From contig WNYE01000008.1 of NCBI GenBank assembly GCA_021396245.1, positions 1 to 64,000 of the forward strand: 64,000 nucleotides of DNA, in the 5' to 3' direction. The stretch comes from Sporothrix humicola. Taxonomy: Eukaryota; Ascomycota; Sordariomycetes; Ophiostomatales; Ophiostomataceae. The translations under genes and the position numbers were made by a program. The notes beneath the pieces are model-generated. The model did not search any database and was not told the DNA's origin. It worked only from the letters and a program-made list of their open reading frames with translations. The first letter of the stretch is position 1, and each line of letters opens with the position of its first letter. This document shows positions 45,211-56,346 of this stretch, one piece after another.

Positions 45211-45345
45211 GAAAGTTGAAAGTTGAAAGTCGACAGTTGAAAGTTGAAAGTTGAAAGTCGAAAGTCGACAGCTGAAAGTCGACAGTTGAAAGTTGAAAGT
45301 CGAAAGTCGAAAAGTCGTACTTCAACTGTCAACTTTCAACTTTTT
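45211..45345 (+). repeat. GAAAGTY heptamer minisatellite with fold-back arm
   Basis: About a dozen or more near-copies of AAAGTTG / AAAGTCG (with GACAGTTG variants) run from 45211 to about 45316. Immediately after, 45324-45343 is an inverted version whose reverse complement matches the first part of the array at 19 of 20 positions. A long hairpin is therefore possible. It lies about 360 bp upstream of the proposed ATG of NLR gene 1. Confidence 0.85.
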
Positions 45346-45704
45346 TCATCCTTTTCCTGTCTTTTCGTCCCTTTACCTGCCTCCGACTTGAACGCCGTAG
45401 GTACACGTAGAGGGTCACTGAACCAAGGGCTCGACAGTCAGAGACACAGTCTTCACACTCTAAACTCAACCAATACAATCTGCGTGAGAGATTCCTTGTT
45501 GACCTCATAGCGCGCGTTAGAAATCGCCGCATCTCCCCACATCCTATTTTTGTTTAGACCTCGTTTGTTTGTCGATCTAGGTCAAATATATCTCGGCCCA
45601 GGCCACCATTTCTTCTTCACGATTCACTGTGAACACTTCGACTCTCCAAGGTTTCGCCTTATTTTCAATCAGTCCCTATTGCCATCAGGAGTACACCCCA
45701 CACA

Positions 45705-48700
45705 ATGGAAAGGGAACATTATCTTGAGGCTGGGAAAGGCGGCTGGAGGAAACGAATACACAGACCGCATTTTTCTAGAAGTCTACTCTCCAGTCGCTCT
45801 GTCTCAGCGATTAGCCAAAATGGTGAGTGCAATCTGCTTCAGTTGCAGGTATCGTTCAAGATGGCATTCAATCTGACGCATTACAACAGAAGACCAAAAG
45901 ACGACCGTGCAAGAGATTTCCTACGCCTCTGTGATTCAAGTCAGTGATGGGAGCCTGGTCACCCAGCCATCTAGACAAGCTGAGGAGCCAGAAGACAGAC
46001 ACAACGGCAGTCAGAGTACCACTGAAGCCCGTGGAGAAGGCGGCAACAGCACATTTCCCTCCAACAATATGGAAGTTCCTATGCGGCCGCGAGTTCAGAG
46101 CAGCAGTGCCGAGGCACAAGTGTCACTAGAAGCCGAAAGAGCCAGTGCAGAGAACTGCAAGGCCTCCAAGTCTCAAGAGATCTGGAACGAAGCCTTCGAC
46201 TCACTAGAACAAGACGAAGAGACAAAGGAGCTTGTCGAGCGATACATCGAGATTCTCCACACGAAACTGGGCGGTGATGAAGCGAGCGGTACGGTCATCG
46301 AACAAAACAACGCAGCGGCCCGCCAAAAACAAATGTTTCAGCTAGTGGTGTCTGGTAAGGAGAGAGTGAAGAGGGCATCGAGAATCAGCGAGAAAGTGGG
46401 CTCCGTTGTTGGTGCGTTTCTCATGGTCAAGCCACTTGGGGATTTTCTGATCGACAATATTCCCCAGGCAGCACCAGCTGCAATTCCATGGGCCGCCACA
46501 TGTGGTGCTCTCAAGGTAAGATATTCATTTCCGCATGATTACTTTTCGTGTTTGCATAGTTTTATCAATGAAAGCCTGTATATTGACAAGAGACAGCTTC
46601 TTTGTAACCCTGGAAAATCCGACAAGATCAATCGTGAGGGCATCAAGGATGTGATCTCTCAGATGGAGTGGTATTGTACCTTGACCGACAAGGTTTTGAG
46701 TGATGAGAATGCGGCAGAGGTTCTCCAAGGCAATACCCTTCAAATACGCCAACAGTTGCGAGTCAGGATTGTTGAGCTATACGAAGAGCTTCTCCTATTT
46801 CTGATGAAAAGCATCTGCGCCTTCTACGACAACCAGATCTATGCTTTTATGAAGAAAGCGATTTCATCCGAAGACTGGTCCGAATCACTGGCAAAGATCA
46901 AGGTTATCGAGAGCCAAGTGACTGTGAGTCTGAATCAGTTTATGACCCAAAGCAATGCCACCACTCTCGAATCTATCAGAGACAACGCAGATGAGATGAA
47001 AGACCATCTTGCCACTATTGTCACGACTCACAAAGCTTTCCTCGCCGAGCAAGTCGCTGCGAAGAGAACAGAGGCCGACGATACATTTCTCGATCAGCTC
47101 CACGTTGTTGATCCGCAAGACGATATGGACACAATTGAAAGGAAAAAAGACAAGCTTCTCCACGACGCTTTCTCTTGGATTCTTGACGACGATAAGTTCA
47201 AGGATTTTATCGGTGCGGGTGGTACCGACAACGAGGATGGAAATGGTGCCAAAGCCGTTCTGTCTATTCGAGGGGACGCAGGAACAGGGAAAACAATGCT
47301 GCAGATTGGCATTATCCGCCATCTATTGGCCCTTCCAGAAGCTTTGAGTCCCTACATCGCCTATTTCTTCTTCCAGCATGCAGACGAGAAAGTCAACAGC
47401 TGCCTATCTGCTCTCCGGTCGCTCATCTACATGCTTCTTCTCCAGCAGCCGTATCTCATGCGACACATGCATGAGAAGTACAAGAAGACAACTCCTCCGT
47501 TTGTCGACCCCAAAACAGAAAACGACAAGGAACGTGCACTGACGAGCTTAAGGGGTGTTTTCAGCATGATGTTGAATGATCCCGAGTTGCAACCCGTCAT
47601 TTTTATTGTCGATGCCTTGGACGAATGCGACAGGCAACAGCTCGAGTTCATCGATATCATCACCGAGCACAGCTCTCTTCCAAAGAAGATTCGGTGGCTC
47701 GTTTCCACTCGCCCAAATACGGTCCTGAGTGCACGTCTGTCTGCATCCGAAGTTGTTTTGGATGTTGATAAGCTAAACAGGCCTGTTGAGCTGTACATCC
47801 ACCATCAGGTACTTATTCTTCAGAGGGAAAACGGATACACAGATGCGGCCACGGAGGAGATGACCAGAGTTTTGATCAACAATGCCGGGAGCACCTATCT
47901 CTGGGTGTGGTTAGCCATCCAGGAACTAAAACCGAACGAAAACGGCCGTGTTTACGAGGACGAGGCTATGGAGATCATTCATGAGTTCCCATCCAAATTG
48001 TACGACATCTACAGCCGCATCATGGCCAAAATCTCTCGATGCAGAAGGAAACAGCCAAAGTACTGCAAGGCTGCCTTGGAAGCGGTCCATCTTGCCTACC
48101 GGCCACTCTCGATTGCCGAGCTGTCGACATTCATCCCTTTTGAAAAAGACAAGAATCGGCCAGTCGACGCGCAGAAGAAAACCATTGAAGTCATTGGGGA
48201 ATGTGGTTCATTTCTCAACATTAGCAATAATGTTGTGAACATGATTCACAAATCAGCCAGTGACTTCTTCACAGCAGAATACAGGTCTGTCTTCGAGTCG
48301 ATAGCCCCCGCCCTTGGCCATGTTCGCATGAGCGAAAACTGCATTCGTGCGTTGGACACACTGCACAAGGACATGTACAGCATCAAGAACATTGGTCCGT
48401 ATGACAGAACTTCGCCGAAACCGTCGCCAGACCCCCTCGATGCCTTGCAGTATGCTTGCGCTCATTGGTTGGACCATCTTCATGTCTTGAGCAACCGGGC
48501 TGGTACGATGGACCCGGTGGACTGTTCCTCCCTGTACGATACATTTCTTTCCGACAATGGCCATGTGGACTTGTTTCTTCGAAAACACTTGCTTCACTGG
48601 CTTGAAGCACTGTCTCTTTTGAACCGATTCTCTGACGGCATTGCCGCCATTCGCAAACTTCGAATCGTCGTCCCGGTAAGTGGAAATAAGTACTCAACTT

Positions 48701-50422
48701 TAATAATTCCAATTCCAGCCATCCCTAACAATTACTCAAAACCAGTCCGAGTGCAAATCAGAGTTTTCCGCCTTTGTTTACGATACATTTCGGTTCATCA
48801 TGACGTTCCGCGACTGCATTAAAGAGGCTCCGCTTCAAGTTTATGTGTCTGCACTGCTGTTCAGTCCAACAAAAAGCATTGTCCGAAATATCTTCAAGAA
48901 CAAGGAGCCTAAATTGTTGAAAAGAGAACCAAACGTGAGCCCCGACTGGAGTCCGTCGCTCCAAACACTGGAAGGACATAAGAACGTTGTGACATCAATG
49001 GTCTTCTCGCCAGATGGGAAACATCTTGTGTCAGGGTCTTCGGACACAACTATCAAGGTATGGGACGTGGCATTGGGCGACTGCTTGCACACTCTCACAG
49101 GACACACTGATCGGATCAACCACGTCACATATCTACCTCACGACAACCAAACAATCGTGTCCGCGTCGGATGATAAAACCATCAAAATATGGGACGCATC
49201 TTCCGGCAAATGCAAGAAAACACTACGCCGGAATAAAGGCTCGGTTTATAGAGTTGCGTTTACAAAGGATGCAAAACATGTGGCGTCCATATCTCGGGAT
49301 GAAACCATCGAAATATGGGATGTGGCTTCTGGGAACTTGGTACGAACAGTTGCTATTGCTGATGCTGCCAGGGATTTGGTCTACTTGCCCCCAGACGAAA
49401 CGCAAGTTGCCGTAAGACTGTTTTCCGGCGTAATCCAAATATATGACCTGGATACGGGATCACTGAAATCGGAGATACATTCTCCGTTGGAGCCAAAAGG
49501 ATATCTCGCAATCTCAGAAGATGGACTGAATCTAGAGTGTTTGATGAGTGATGGGGAAATGCACTGGTGGGAAATATCATCAGGAAACTCACATGGAATT
49601 CAAAAGGGTACTCCGAAAACATCGACTGGCGCAGCCATCTTTAAATCGGCAGACGGGGTCCAGCTGACATCGATTGTGAATGGAGCTGCCATCCTTGTTT
49701 ATGAGAATAGGACAGAAGATCCAGTTCCATTTGTCGATTTTTGGATTATGCCCAGTGTCTCATGGTCTGAAAATGGGAGTCGGCTAGCGTTTAGATCTAG
49801 TAACCACAACACAAAGATCTGGAACGTGGCTAAAAATGAGTGCATGCGCACATTCCCATCCACCAGTTACAGTGCTTGTCAACTCTCATCGTCTGGGATG
49901 CGCTTGGCTATCTCACAGGGCGATATAATAGATGTTTGGGACCTGACAACCAATACGTGCACGAGACTGGGCCGGCTTCCTCGAAACTACCTAACTTTCA
50001 TGGCTTTTTTGCCTGACGAGGCACGCCTTATGACAGAATCCAACAATCTACTTATGATCTGGGATATTCTCTCACAACGTGTTATTTTCGCACTCGAAAT
50101 CCTGTCTTTTAGTAAGGCTCGAGTTTCGCTCGACGGGACACATTTACTACTTACCACGATCTTCGAAAATTATCAAGTCTGGAGCATAGAGACCGGGAAA
50201 CTTGTTTCAAGCCACAGATATTGGAGGGAAAGTAATCCAATGTTCCGTCGGTTCCCAGCTCCGGACAATGAAGTCAAACGAAAGGGACATTGGATCTTGA
50301 AGGGTAATGAGCATGTGCTTTGGTTGCCAGCCGAATATCTTTCGCAGTCAATTAGCATTTGCAAAAGAAAAGTTGCATCTATCTTGGACGACGACAGAAT
50401 TCTATTTTTTGAGTTGAAATAA
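45705..50422 (+). CDS. NLR gene 1: NACHT_N - NACHT - WD40 STAND protein
   Basis: Four exons: 45705-45822, 45890-46515, 46597-48675 and 48746-50422, giving 1499 aa. Introns have GTGAGT, GTAAGA and GTAAGT donors with CAG acceptors; CTGAC occurs in the first and CTAAC in the third. The first exon is the least certain. N-terminal region: basic/disordered, then the NACHT_N helical domain (SQEIWNEAFDSLEQ, APAAIPWAATCGALK-LLCNPG across intron 2). NACHT ATPase: Walker A GDAGTGKT near residue 475, Walker B VIFIVDALDECD near 582, followed by WLVSTRPNT. The C-terminal propeller starts near residue 1013 with GHKNVVTSMVFSPDG..IKVWD and two more canonical WD40 repeats; later repeats are divergent. Fungal NLRs of this type sense non-self or other cues and can trigger cell death; the trigger here is unknown. 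Intron 2 is 81 bp and stop-free. Confidence 0.85.
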
Positions 50423-52390
50423 AGTCTTCTGTACTACTTCTAGGACAGCTAGCAATCATCTGAATTTTCACATCAAGATACAATATATTAAATCAACAAA
50501 GTTCTTCATTTATATCTCCTTAGCCTGGAGGACATCATCAATAGTAATATGTGGATGACATGACTGGCTGACGCAAGGCATGTATGCATAGTGTTGACCC
50601 CAGCATTAGAGAGGCAAAGGTGTGGCATCCCGAGGATATGGAAACGAGCTACGCGTCATGGAACCTATCATTCAAATTTGTCTCATAATTATTTTCTCTC
50701 TCTTTTCAGCACGAGCGGTCCCGGCAAGAAGTATTATCTCCATGCGCAAAGTGGGAAATCGCTGCCAGATGAGTCAAGAGACAGATATGGCATACGGCTA
50801 GATCTTGCATGCCAAGATGCATCTCTCTTTTTTGGTGACTACACGGTGAATGAGCACATGGCAAGAAGGCATGTCCCCGTTGCCGTCAAGGTGAGAGCTG
50901 GACGTTTCCTTATTGCCAGAACAGTCCATTTCGACGTGTTCCAAGCCGGCACAGATTTTTTGAGACGCACACAATCCGACGGTCCCGTTCACTGCTCTTC
51001 TTGCGTCCCAGTCTCCCTTAAGTCCAATATCACCGTTATCCACTAAATTTTGGTGTTGTGACTGCCAAAATGTGGAGACTGGTCCACTAAATTTCACTAA
51101 CACGAATAACAGGTGGTGTTCTTTGTAAGTGCACGTCAAACCCCTCGAGATTCGAGCCTTGCGTCGCTTGTTGTTTTGGAGTGTGGCAGCCGGATCCCGG
51201 TCCCCTCGCCAAGAGGCTGCTGCCGCGAGGCTCCATCCAGACCAGGGATGGGGCATGGGAATCGTGTACCGAGCAGAAAAAGGCGAGTCATTGATCGGAC
51301 GATTTATTTTTGTCCGTAGGTGAAGGCAGTCTTTATTGGGCATTCTCCCCTTCTGACTACTGAATAATTAATTATGAATATGAAAGGCAATATGGAGTGA
51401 AAATGAGTCTTTCTTGTGATTTTGTTGCTTCCTTCGTTGTTTGATACGAATAAGAAATCAAACGATCCAAAGCCACATTTTTTGGCGATCCATTGCTTTT
51501 CATTGTGGACGGGTAACTCCATCCGGGGAACTCCAGGCTGTCTTGGTCCAGCCTGCATCTTTCAAAAGCTCCCCTGTCTCGCGCGTGGCATATTCTGGGG
51601 TAGATGTCGATCGACAAGCACTCGCTTGTCCATTGATTTGTGTTGTGTCTCGATCAAGAATCTCGCGTGGAGATTCAGCGATGAATAATTAGCGCGATGC
51701 TTTTGGGAAAGGGTTGCGTGCCAGCTCGTCTAAATTCAAAAGAGAGTTAAAGGAAAGTCTGTTGTCTGGACGTATTTGCGTTCGCATCTCCTACCTTTGC
51801 TTTTCTTTTTCTTTTTCTTTTTTTGGTGCTTTTCAGACTCACCTTTTATCTCTTCCGGTGCCTCCGCAGCCTTTTGCGGGAGCGAAAGTAGCGTGTTGCG
51901 GAGAGCGCTTGTTGATCCCCTTGTTCATTCTGGGGTAGGAACCGAGTACGGAGAGTACGTTGGGTCCGTAATTTGTGGGCTTCGTCTGCCGAGCGCGCCT
52001 TTGTCACGGAAAACGAAAACCGTACTTAAAGCAAGCTTACTCGCCACGCAAAACACAACGCCATTCCATTTGCTGTTTGTTCGGGCATCCAGACCCATGG
52101 AAAACAAAACACGCCAGCTATCTCTTATTCCTTCTCCTTGGCAGCACCATTGACATGGCAAGGGACGATCTTTGATGACTGGTTGGAGCAAATGGTTAGA
52201 TGCGCGTGGATGAAGAGTCCCATGCAGGAACGCCAAAGGGTCGGGGGTAGATATATGGAGGACGATGCCCACATTTTGTGAAGAAAAACAAATAAGAAAG
52301 GGAAATCAAAGTAGATTGTGATAGAATCTTCAGCACTGCCGACAACTGATTTTTTTCCATCGACAAGGCCTTCCCCTACAAGTGACAACA
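50423..52390. other. Intergenic region between NLR gene 1 and TRI12-like transporter
   Basis: 1.97 kb. A 151-codon frame at 50591-51046 begins with GTG and shows no domain, so it is not called. A T/C-rich patch lies near 51800-51830. Nothing else recognised. Confidence 0.5.
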
Positions 52391-54199
52391 ATGGCGGACG
52401 TCGAGAAGAACGCGCACGACGCCGATGCGATCACGCCGGCCCACCATGAACAACAGCATCAACAAGCCTACCACGACTCCAGCGATGAGCACGAGGCCAT
52501 TGGCGGCGCGCGGTTCGATGTCGACGAGGCGGAGCTGCCGCCGGGCTACTTCAAGAGCCGCTTCTTCCTGGGCACGATGCTGGCGATTGGCCTCGGCCTG
52601 ACGGGCGGTGTTGCCGGCTTTGGCTTTGCGGCGCCGATTCTCGGTACAATCAACCAGGAAATCGGCCCCTCGGACAACATCAACTGGGTGGCCCTCGTCT
52701 ACACGCTCACGAGTTCCGTCACGCTGACGATCATCGGCCGCGTGACCGACATCTTTGGCCGTCGCTGGGTGTTTACGGGCGGCACGTTCCTGGGCATTAT
52801 TGGGTCGATTGTGTGCGCGACGGCCAACAACATCAACACGATGATTGGCGGCATGACGATTATTGGCATCTCGGCGGCGACGCAGCTGTCGTACTACTAC
52901 GTCATGGGCGAGCTGGTGCCGATGAAGTACCGCTTCATTGGAAACGCCTATGTGTACATGTGGCAGTTCCCGAGTTCCGCGTTTGCGCCGGCCGTGTCCA
53001 ACTCGTTTATCCAGTACACGAGCGTCGGCTGGCGCGGCCCCTTTTACGTGCTGATTGGCGTCAACGGCGCATCCTTCCTCTGCTGGTTCTTTTTCTACCA
53101 CCCGCCAACCTTCAACATGAAGCACCAGAACGAGCGCATGGTGACGTACCTCAAGGAGTTTGACTACATTGGCACTGTCCTGTTCTCGGGCGGCCTGTTG
53201 ATTCTCATGATGGGCCTCAACTGGGGCGGCTCGCTGTACGAGTGGAAGTCGGCTGCCGTTATCTGCACGATTGTCATTGGTGCCATTGCTCTGGTGGCCT
53301 TCCTCTGCTGGGAGTCGTTCATGAACCTCAAGGAGCCGCTTGTGCCCATGCACCTGTTCCGCAACCGCGGCTGGAACGCTGCCACCGTTTTGTCGGGCGT
53401 CGCAGCCAGCATGTACTACGCCTTTGCCATTGTGTGGCCCAGTCTCTGTGGTCTCATGTGGGGCCGCGAGGACGATCCGATGTACGCGCCCTGGCTCTCG
53501 ACGTTTGTCGGCATGTTCATCGTGACCGGCGAGATTGTCGGCGGTGCCCTGGCCAGCCGCATCCGCTATCTCAAGTGGCAGTGCCTTAGTACGGCCATGC
53601 TCGGCGGCATCTTCTTTGCTGCGGTCGCCACGTGCAACCCGGAAACCAAGGTCCGTGCCTGCGTGCTCGTGTCGCTCGGCGTCTTCTTTTTGGGCTGGGT
53701 CGAGTCGCTGTCCATTTCCCTCATCACGCTCACCGCCAAGGATCAGGCTAATCTGGGCACCTCGGGTGGTCTGGCCGGCAGCATCCGCTTCTTTATCTCT
53801 TGCATCTCGAGCACCATCTACACGGTCGTCCTCCGTGCCCGCAGCGCCACCACGATCCCGGCTGCCGTCACCCCTGCCGTCGAACAGGCCGGTCTCCCCG
53901 CTTCGAGTGTCCCTGCGTTTATCAACGGCTTCACCACCGGCTCCTTTGCCAACATCACCGGCCTCACCGACGACATCCTGGCCATTGGCACCAAGGCCTA
54001 CTATGTCGGCAACTTCAACGCCTACCGCACCGTCTTCCTCGTCACCCTCGCCTTCACCGGCATGGCCTTTGTCGCCGGCATCCTGCTGCCCAACGACATT
54101 GACAAGTACCTGACGAACCGCGTCCATGTCACCCTGCACCAGGGCAACGACGAAAGCGCTCTGGCTGGTGAGAAGCGCGCGAAGGATATGGCCGAATAA
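52391..54199 (+). CDS. MFS transporter of the TRI12/siderophore-efflux group
   Basis: Single-exon gene of 602 aa, ATG at 52391; a GTG nine bases upstream is not used. The cytosolic N-terminus is His/Asp-rich and leads to LPPGYFKSRFFLGT, a typical start of the TRI12 family (PF06609). About 14 hydrophobic segments follow. The A-like motif between helices reads GRVTDIFGRRWVFTGG, and ATQLSYYYVMGELVPMKYRF and GWRGPFYVLIGVN match conserved family positions. The family comprises proton-driven exporters of trichothecenes and other small molecules and some siderophore carriers; the substrate here is unknown. The C-terminus ends with a charged tail. It stands between two NLR genes with no biosynthetic gene nearby. 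A 631-aa opposite-strand frame is a shadow caused by strong C/G third-position bias. Confidence 0.92.
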   Translation: MADVEKNAHDADAITPAHHEQQHQQAYHDSSDEHEAIGGARFDVDEAELPPGYFKSRFFLGTMLAIGLGLTGGVAGFGFAAPILGTINQEIGPSDNINWVALVYTLTSSVTLTIIGRVTDIFGRRWVFTGGTFLGIIGSIVCATANNINTMIGGMTIIGISAATQLSYYYVMGELVPMKYRFIGNAYVYMWQFPSSAFAPAVSNSFIQYTSVGWRGPFYVLIGVNGASFLCWFFFYHPPTFNMKHQNERMVTYLKEFDYIGTVLFSGGLLILMMGLNWGGSLYEWKSAAVICTIVIGAIALVAFLCWESFMNLKEPLVPMHLFRNRGWNAATVLSGVAASMYYAFAIVWPSLCGLMWGREDDPMYAPWLSTFVGMFIVTGEIVGGALASRIRYLKWQCLSTAMLGGIFFAAVATCNPETKVRACVLVSLGVFFLGWVESLSISLITLTAKDQANLGTSGGLAGSIRFFISCISSTIYTVVLRARSATTIPAAVTPAVEQAGLPASSVPAFINGFTTGSFANITGLTDDILAIGTKAYYVGNFNAYRTVFLVTLAFTGMAFVAGILLPNDIDKYLTNRVHVTLHQGNDESALAGEKRAKDMAE

Positions 54200-56346
54200 T
54201 GGCGATGAGGTATCGGTTGAACGGGAGAAATAATATGTTGTGTAGGAAAGGTGGAGGAGAGATGAGTCCACAGATACCCCGTGGTTAATAATCAGTAGCT
54301 CAAATTGTAATAATAATATTCTGCTGCAACAATACTCGATTTACGTACGACTCTCTATCCTTGGATTAAATGTTGTGTAACCTTGCACCAACACTCAACA
54401 ATGTCAAATTATTCTTCTTCTTCTTTTTTTTCTTTATTTTTTTTTTTGTTTTTCTCGTGCCTCCTTCAAAACTTAATGAAATCAAAGTACAACCTTCTTC
54501 ATCCCCATTATTTGGCCCGAGTTCGTTTAGATGGAACATTCGTGGTAAGAAACTGAACGAGAGATAAGTTGCTTCGATGCTATTGGGCGAAAGCTTGCTC
54601 AACTTCCATTTTCGTCTCTTTTCTGTCGAGGATCAAGTCGCGTTTCTGTTCTTACACATTGTGAATTTTTCCAGTTTCTTCCTCACTTTCCTTCCCGTAT
54701 TAATTCGTACTAGTGCATAGATAAGTCCTACAGTACATCATAGAGATATGCTCACCAGACTCCTAGTGACAAAGATACTTCACTGTCAGTCGGTTGTAGG
54801 ACCATTCTGTCCGCCACATTTGTCGAGATTTATCTTTTGATATCTCCTACGTTCTTCCTTCTTGGATTGAAAACGAGAACTTTCTCATTGGTAATCAAAT
54901 GAGGCAATAGTTTCCGAGAAGCTTTATCGCTCCTTCCTGTTTTTCCCCACGATCGCTCTTTCCCGGACAATTCCATTTCGTCCTGTCATCTCGAGGTCGC
55001 TCCTTCCCTCCACAACGTGCTTCCCCATGCCGTTGCGTCTTTACAGGACGGACCCGCCGTTCGTGCTAAGCAAAAGCTTGGCTTTTTGAACCCCAGATAA
55101 CGGAACCTCAAGTAATTAATTTGTAGGAACTTAAGGCAGAAAGTGATGCAAAGCTGGGGGATGAACATCTCGATTTCATTGCCAGTGGAGTCCGTAACGC
55201 CCCAAATTTATGCCAAGCTTTTCGGATGCCCACTGTTTCTGATCGATTTCCCCAGAGCCAAGCCGGGATGCGAGCATGCCAAGACATTTGACGAACCGTC
55301 CCCAGAATTAGGAACCGTGTTGTGAACGACACTTGCTGAACGACATTAACGAAATATATACGATGCTTTGTGTTGTTTTTATTATAAGAAAGGCAGGAAA
55401 ATCTTTCCAATTATGGAGGTTAAAAATCATGACATTGCTAGAGAAAATGAACCTCAAAAAGTCGACACAAACGTGTTCTCTTGAGTCCATTACATCAACC
55501 CTTGACCACTGGATTGGATTTCCATTTGTCCTGGTAAGAGATATCAGTTAATTGTTTATCTTCTGGCATGAAAGCTTTTGAAGTAGCCAAATGGTCCAAT
55601 AACCGTCTCTGTCTTATCTCATACCCCCCTCTTATGGTCTTTCTCCATTTGCCGTCATGGTTCATATCTCTGGATAACTCGGCTTCTCGACACCTGCTCC
55701 AGGGCCAATATCTCGAGTTTATGGCCTCTTATCTTCTTTTCTGTCCTTTCACAAGACGAATGGATTTTATTCCGCTTCTTGGCCCTTATCTGTGGCCATC
55801 TCCACGAAGAAGTACGACGCCCATCGCGTCTTCTCTGCCTTTGTTCTCAAGGTCGAGAGAGGCTTAGGAACACGCAACTTTGGAACCTTATCCAGGCCAT
55901 AACTACCTTCATTCAGGAGCCGAGTCTACGTATTCTTATTCTTGAGCAACAGTATTCCGTGGGCCACACTTCGCCTGGTCAACGCTGTGCGTGGGGATGG
56001 GGCCTCTTGGTGGATGTGCTCGTATCTTAGCTTTTTAAAGCTTTCCATCCCAGTGTATCCAATAAGTCGACAGGTTTCTTCTTCGATCTTATCCTACCCA
56101 CATGTCGTCATTATCTTGGGTGAAGGGCGGGCTGGTGTGATGTGGTTTAGTATCTTCACCTCGTAATTGAGCACTGTTTAAATTGGGCTCGGTCTGCAGT
56201 CTTTATCTCTTGTGGCTGATCTTAGAGAATAGTTTTGCTTTCTTCATTCATAATCTCTCATACTTCCTCCGTATGTCTGCTTTCGCTGTTTGATACGCCA
56301 AAGATATTCATCGCCAGCAATTGTTAAACAAAAAAATATCACGAAC
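54200..56346. other. Long intergenic region upstream of ammonium transporter
   Basis: 2.15 kb. TTCTTC/T-rich tract at 54410-54450 near the 3' flank of the MFS gene; the downstream 800 bp carries five TTATCT sites. No gene supported on either strand. Confidence 0.5.
55556..56208 (+). promoter_or_regulatory. Cluster of five TTATCT (AGATAA) GATA-factor sites
   Basis: TTATCT occurs at 55556-55561, 55614-55619, 55729-55734, 55786-55791 and 56203-56208, all in the same orientation. AGATAA fits the HGATAR consensus of AreA/NIT2, which drives nitrogen-scavenging genes when preferred nitrogen is scarce. The nearest site is about 140 bp from the ammonium transporter ATG. Binding is inferred. Confidence 0.5.

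Larger units (their letters stand above)
44140..45704. other. Repeat-bearing intergenic region upstream of NLR gene 1
   Basis: 1.57 kb with homopolymer tracts (A13 near 44528, T14-15 near 44655, a long A-run at 44913), an AT-rich block 45040-45210 with GACAGTAAAA-type near-repeats, and a heptamer minisatellite. No gene is supported. The mix suggests decayed mobile-element sequence. Confidence 0.55.

Noticed and set aside
50591..51046. 151-codon frame after NLR gene 1, considered as a possible small effector
   Set aside because: GTG start, no recognisable motif, and another random-looking frame overlaps it on the other strand.
52376..54271. 631-codon open frame on the minus strand opposite the TRI12-like transporter
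   Set aside because: The plus-strand protein has clear family motifs; the opposite frame is charged and repetitive (Asp/Gly/Arg/His-rich) and arises because C/G-ending codons rarely give stops in reverse.
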